A DNA stretch of 62,911 nucleotides from Microbacteriaceae bacterium (GTDB lineage: Bacteria > Actinomycetota > Actinomycetes > Actinomycetales > Microbacteriaceae): positions 1-62,911 of the forward strand of contig CANGGL010000002.1 in NCBI GenBank assembly GCA_947453465.1. The letters run 5' to 3'. How positions within the stretch are numbered: the stretch's first letter is position 1; every line of letters begins with the position of its first letter. Below are positions 58,814-62,911 of the stretch, one piece after another. The notes below the pieces were generated by a model. It was not told where the DNA came from. It searched no databases and worked only from the letters and a program-made list of their open reading frames with translations. A program made the position numbers and the translations under genes.

Positions 58814-60058
58814 TTAGGGCTGTGTGATGCGCGGCTGAAGGCCGGCATCCTTTAGCGACTGTAGAACCCGCTCGCGGTGTTCATGCCCCATGGTTTCAAC
58901 TGAAACTCGCAACTCAACCTCGCCAATTTCTAGGCCTTCGCCATGACGAGTGTGCAAAACCTCAACCACATTGCCCTGAGCCTGCGCGATGGCCTCAGCG
59001 GTCTTAACAAGTTGGCCTGGGCGGTCTGGCAACATGACCGAGATGGTTGTGTATCGGTCAGATGCCATCAGACCAAAGCCAATGATCTTTTGCATAAGCA
59101 GTGGGTCGATGTTTCCCCCAGACAGCACGGCAACGGTCTTGCCCTGCGGCTTCACAGCTCCTGACATCAAGGCGGCGACGGCTGCTGCGCCGGCAGGCTC
59201 AACAACCTGCTTTGAGCGCTCCAGAAGAACCAGGATGGCCTTCGCCAGCTCGTCATCGGTAACTGTGACAACCTCATCAATGTGCTTGGCAATCAACTCG
59301 AAAGGGATGTGCCCCGGTTTGGCAACGGCAATGCCATCGGCGATGGTTCGCTGAGTGGTTATTTCAACTTCATGGCCGGCCTTGAGCGAAGGCACATAAG
59401 AGGCAGCATTCTCAGACTGAACACCGATTACCTTGATGGTGCGGCCCTGTTTGGCCGCCATTAGCTTCGAGGAAACTGCAACACCTGCGGCAAGCCCACC
59501 GCCACCGATAGCAACCAAAATCGTGTCAACGTCAGGAACCTGGTTGAGAATCTCTAGGCCAACGGTGCCTTGCCCAGTGACCACATCGATGTTGTCGTAT
59601 GGCGGAATGAAGATGGCACCCTGTTCGGCGGCGTATTCTTTGGCAGCCTTCAGGGTCTCGGCAAAAACCGCGCCCTCAAGGACAACCTCGGCACCGTAAT
59701 TCTTGGTTGCCTGAAACTTTGGCAGCGATGCACCAACCGGCATAAAGATGGTTGCCTTGATGCCCAGCTTCTTAGATGCAAGAGCGACACCCTGAGCGTG
59801 GTTGCCCGCGCTAGCCGCAACGACACCAAGCTTGCGCTCAGCCTCAGAGAGCTTCGACATGCGATTGAACGCACCGCGGAGCTTATAGGCGCCGGTGCGC
59901 TGTAGATTTTCACACTTTAGGAACACGTCATGGCCAACCACCTCAGAGAGGTAGTGGCTGTGTAGGACTGGAGTCTGAATGGCAACCTGAGCCACGTTCT
60001 CGTGGGCAATCTCGAACTCTTCAAGAGTCGGCGCAACCACAGGAGCGATTTGTGACAT
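58814..60058 (-). CDS. ilvA: Threonine ammonia-lyase
   Basis: FLKCENLQRTGAYKLRGAFNRM; AASAGNHAQGVALAS; C-terminal ACT domain. Confidence 0.94.
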   Translation of the reverse strand: MSQIAPVVAPTLEEFEIAHENVAQVAIQTPVLHSHYLSEVVGHDVFLKCENLQRTGAYKLRGAFNRMSKLSEAERKLGVVAASAGNHAQGVALASKKLGIKATIFMPVGASLPKFQATKNYGAEVVLEGAVFAETLKAAKEYAAEQGAIFIPPYDNIDVVTGQGTVGLEILNQVPDVDTILVAIGGGGLAAGVAVSSKLMAAKQGRTIKVIGVQSENAASYVPSLKAGHEVEITTQRTIADGIAVAKPGHIPFELIAKHIDEVVTVTDDELAKAILVLLERSKQVVEPAGAAAVAALMSGAVKPQGKTVAVLSGGNIDPLLMQKIIGFGLMASDRYTTISVMLPDRPGQLVKTAEAIAQAQGNVVEVLHTRHGEGLEIGEVELRVSVETMGHEHRERVLQSLKDAGLQPRITQP

Positions 60059-60114
60059 TTCAGTACCTCATTCGTTTCTATGCTGGTAAGAGTCTAGTTT
60101 GAGAAGAGGAGCCG

Positions 60115-61374
60115 ATGCCGGAACAGCTGAGTTTGCGCCAGGCCCGAGCTCTCGTCTTAGAGGCCCAGGGGTTGGCAAATGGGCTCAGCGATGAGCCGCT
60201 GGCAGTTCTTGACCGCCTTGGGCTCCTGCAACTTGATTCGGTAAACGTCTTCGAGCGCGCGCATTACCTGCCGGTCTTTTCTCGAATCGGCAACTATGAC
60301 AAGGCTGCCCTTGACGCGGCTAGCCAACCACCGGCCGAGGCGGGTACACAGGCCTCGCTCATCGAGTACTGGGCACATGAAGCCGCCTGGATTAGAACCG
60401 AAGACCTACCTCTTCATCGTTTTCGAATGGACTGGTACAAGTTTGGTACCGATGATCGCCGCTACTCATCTAAGGGCTGGGTTGCCGTGGTCGCCGAACA
60501 CGGAAAACTCATCGACTGGATTCGCCTAGAACTCAAGACCCGAGGCCCGCTGACCATCGCTGAAATTGAGCATGATCAAAACAAGCGGAAGGGCACTTGG
60601 TGGGGTTGGAGTGACGTAAAGACCTGCCTCGAGCGCATGTTCTTGGTCGGCGAGGTTGTTTCGGCTGGCCGCGACAAATTTAGCCGAAGGTATGCATTGC
60701 CAGAGCAGGTTTTAGATGCCCCGACCTTGGCCCGGATGGTTGACCCAAACCCCGATTACCACCAGATGATTAGAACCCTGATTAGTCGGGCAGCGCGGAC
60801 CGAAGGCGTTGCCACGGTGAAAGATTTGGCCGATTTTGTTCGCTTGAAGATAGACCGCGTTGCACCGAGAATTCAGGAGCTGGTCGAAAGCGGTGATCTG
60901 CTTGAGGTGAATGTCGAAGGCTTCAAGGATCCGGGTTACATTCACAAGAGGTCAGAGTCATATTCGTCTCAGGTTTCATCTGCGACGCGCACAACCCTGC
61001 TGAGCCCTTTCGATCCGCTCACCCGCAATCGTGAACGCGCAAACCGCCTATTTGGCTTTGATTACAAAATTGAAATTTACACACCCGAACCGAAGCGCGT
61101 TTACGGCTACTACACGCTACCGCTGCTTCATCGCGGTGAGCTGGTCGGCCGAATCGACCTAAAGAGTGAGCGCAAAACAGGGCAATTGCTGGTTCAGTCA
61201 TCCTGGCATGAAGAGCAACTCAAACCCGCTGCAGTTGACGAAATTGCCGCTCAGCTAAGTGCTCATCTGAATGAGATAGCGCACTGGCAAGGGCTCAATC
61301 AGGTGGTGGTTGCCGATAAGGGTAACCTGTCGCCGGCGATTAGAAACTTGAACCAATCTCACGCAAGCGCTTGA
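60115..61374 (+). CDS. Winged-helix DNA-binding protein, YcaQ/AlkX-like (COG3214)
   Basis: LGLLQLDSVNVFERAHYLPVFSRIGNYD; EYWAHEAAWI; LLSPFDPLTRNRERANRLFGFDYKIEIYTPEPKRVYGYYTLPLLHRGELVGRIDLK. Confidence 0.92.
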   Translation: MPEQLSLRQARALVLEAQGLANGLSDEPLAVLDRLGLLQLDSVNVFERAHYLPVFSRIGNYDKAALDAASQPPAEAGTQASLIEYWAHEAAWIRTEDLPLHRFRMDWYKFGTDDRRYSSKGWVAVVAEHGKLIDWIRLELKTRGPLTIAEIEHDQNKRKGTWWGWSDVKTCLERMFLVGEVVSAGRDKFSRRYALPEQVLDAPTLARMVDPNPDYHQMIRTLISRAARTEGVATVKDLADFVRLKIDRVAPRIQELVESGDLLEVNVEGFKDPGYIHKRSESYSSQVSSATRTTLLSPFDPLTRNRERANRLFGFDYKIEIYTPEPKRVYGYYTLPLLHRGELVGRIDLKSERKTGQLLVQSSWHEEQLKPAAVDEIAAQLSAHLNEIAHWQGLNQVVVADKGNLSPAIRNLNQSHASA

Positions 61375-62233
61375 TTCGAGCCGGTAGCGGCGGGTGAGTC
61401 GAGAACAGTCTCTCGGTCAGGCCTGGCTTGATTGGGTCAGAGATATACATGTGAGCCATCGAAGCCGATGCGCGTCTCAAGGGCCTGCCATACTGGGCTA
61501 GTTTCTCGAGTGCACTGGCCAAACCCTCTGGATAACGAGTGGTGTGAGCCCCGGTTGCATCGGCTAGATATTCACGCTGACGAGAAACCGCAGCGCTGAC
61601 CAACGGGCCGATCAAAAACGCGATAATGCTGGCAACAATGCCAATCAGCAGGAGCGCGACACCCAAGCCGCCATCGTCGCGATTATCGCGGCGTCCGCTA
61701 CCGGCAAAGAACGAGGCACGGATGGCCATGTCAGCCAAAATGCCAATTGCGCTAATCAGACCAAACACCATGGTCGTGACGCGAATGTCGTAGTTCTTTA
61801 CGTGACCAAGTTCGTGGGCCATGACGCCTTCGAGTTCTTTGTCATCCATGATGGCCAACAAACCGGTGGTTGCGGCAACCAGAGCATGCTTTGGGTCACG
61901 GCCGGTGGCAAATGCGTTTGGCGCATCATCGGCAACGATGTAAACCTTCGGCATTGGCATGCCCTCGGTGATTGAAAGGTTCTCAACGATGCGCCATAAA
62001 CGAGGGTTATCGCTCTTCTGAATCTCGTGTGCACCACTCATGGCAACGGCAAGCGAGCTCGCGGCGTAGTACTGAAAGATTGTGTAGATAAGCACAAAGC
62101 CGACGATCATCAGCGCGCTGGAGCCATTGCCCGTGGTGTAACCCCACCACAGTGAGATTCCCGCCAATAGGGCGATGAAGAAACCAATGATGATGACCGT
62201 ATTGCGCTTATTAGCGGCGATTGCCGAATACAT
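61340..62233 (-). CDS. htpX: Zinc metalloprotease HtpX (M48)
   Basis: GVMAHELGHVKNYDIR; ISDPIKPGLTERLFSTHPPLPARIKRLREIG. Confidence 0.95.
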   Translation of the reverse strand: MYSAIAANKRNTVIIIGFFIALLAGISLWWGYTTGNGSSALMIVGFVLIYTIFQYYAASSLAVAMSGAHEIQKSDNPRLWRIVENLSITEGMPMPKVYIVADDAPNAFATGRDPKHALVAATTGLLAIMDDKELEGVMAHELGHVKNYDIRVTTMVFGLISAIGILADMAIRASFFAGSGRRDNRDDGGLGVALLLIGIVASIIAFLIGPLVSAAVSRQREYLADATGAHTTRYPEGLASALEKLAQYGRPLRRASASMAHMYISDPIKPGLTERLFSTHPPLPARIKRLREIGSSF

Positions 62234-62275
62234 TCAACCCCTCGAGGATGCTTGAGTTTTGCTTGGGTTTTGACT

Positions 62276-62845
62276 CTAGAACTTGACCTGAGGCGGCTCT
62301 TGGATTGACGCTGCGTCAGCAACCTCGAAGAACTCGCGCTCCTTGAAGCCTAGGCCGCGAACGAATAGCACCTGAGGGAATTGCTTGATCTTGGTGTTTA
62401 GCTCGCGAACGCCACCGTTGTAGAAACGGCGGGCAGCCATGATCTTGTCTTCGGTGTCAGTTAACTCACCCTGCAGGCTCAGAAAGTTCTGGTTTGCCTG
62501 TAGCTGAGGGTAGGCCTCGGCTACTGCAAACAGGCTCTTCATTGCCGAGTGGAAGTCGCCCTCGGCCTGAGCGGCCTTACCTGGGTGGCTCATAGTTTCT
62601 GGAGAAATTGTGGCGGCGCGAGCACGAGTCACGTTCTCGAAGACCGAGCTCTCGTGGGTGGCATAGCCCTTGACGGTCTCGATGAGGTTTGGAATCAAGT
62701 CGGCACGGCGCTTTAGCTGAACCGTGATGTCGCTCCAGGCCTCGTCAACGCGGACGTTGAGGGTGACCAAACCGTTGTAGGTTGACCATAGGAAAATGCC
62801 GATAATTGCAACGATGGCAATGATGACGATGAGTGAAATGTCCAT
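62276..62845 (-). CDS. lemA: LemA family protein
   Basis: YNGLVTLNVRVDEAWSDITVQLKRRADLIPNLIETVKGYATHE; adjacent to htpX. Confidence 0.96.
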   Translation of the reverse strand: MDISLIVIIAIVAIIGIFLWSTYNGLVTLNVRVDEAWSDITVQLKRRADLIPNLIETVKGYATHESSVFENVTRARAATISPETMSHPGKAAQAEGDFHSAMKSLFAVAEAYPQLQANQNFLSLQGELTDTEDKIMAARRFYNGGVRELNTKIKQFPQVLFVRGLGFKEREFFEVADAASIQEPPQVKF

Positions 62846-62911
62846 GGCTCAATGCTAGGGGAATAAGTTTTGTCTAGAGGGGCTTTACAAAGGTGTACTC
62901 TAGGTAAGTTC

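Noticed and set aside
59000-59009. GGTCTTAACA, a full match to the recalled KGWCHTRACA consensus
   Set aside because: Inside the ilvA coding sequence with no iol gene nearby; a few chance matches are expected in 63 kb, so treated as background
1-62911. tRNA, rRNA, CRISPR, transposase, integrase or phage genes
   Set aside because: None recognised by reading intergenic regions and ORF products; a tRNAscan/Infernal run would be needed to exclude small RNAs and riboswitches
62846-62911. Possible plus-strand promoter at the window end (TTTACA...TACTCT)
   Set aside because: Downstream gene is outside the window and spacing is poor

Overview
Chromosomal segment with features of a high-GC actinobacterium, probably a small-genome Microbacteriaceae-like organism. 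The taxonomic guess is inferred from Kgd, the SigR/RsrA pair with ZAS motif, DUF4307 and DUF4245. I found about 65 well-packed protein genes and no rRNA, tRNA, CRISPR array, transposase or phage gene. Most of the window is core metabolism: kgd, sigR/rsrA-like, aroA, rsgA, hisN-like, cysK, cysE, ychF, rmuC, a pfkB-family kinase, glpX, fba, ispH, xseAB, carbonic anhydrase, fumC, phoH, uppS, greA, ilvA, htpX and lemA. The main accessory block is a myo-inositol (or related cyclitol) catabolic region at about 16.2-32.0 kb. It holds iolC, a Cgl0159-like barrel protein, mmsA/iolA, iolB, iolD, three AP-endonuclease-2-fold isomerase/dehydratase paralogs, iolG, a CUT2-type ABC transporter with a single-domain ATPase, a LacI regulator and a nearby GntR/UTRA regulator. 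My best leads are (i) a shared word TGTCYTAACA upstream of both the GntR gene and iolC, suggesting a GntR/IolR-like circuit; (ii) a 16-bp palindrome ACTAGCACGTGCTAGT, plus a partial copy inside the 3' end of lacI, upstream of the transporter operon; (iii) a Cgl0159-family protein placed to be the missing aldolase; and (iv) several uncharacterised pairs or families (secreted DMFase-like protein plus GT-D enzyme, SRPBCC plus small partner, a four-repeat membrane protein). I found no clearly novel defence or mobile system.
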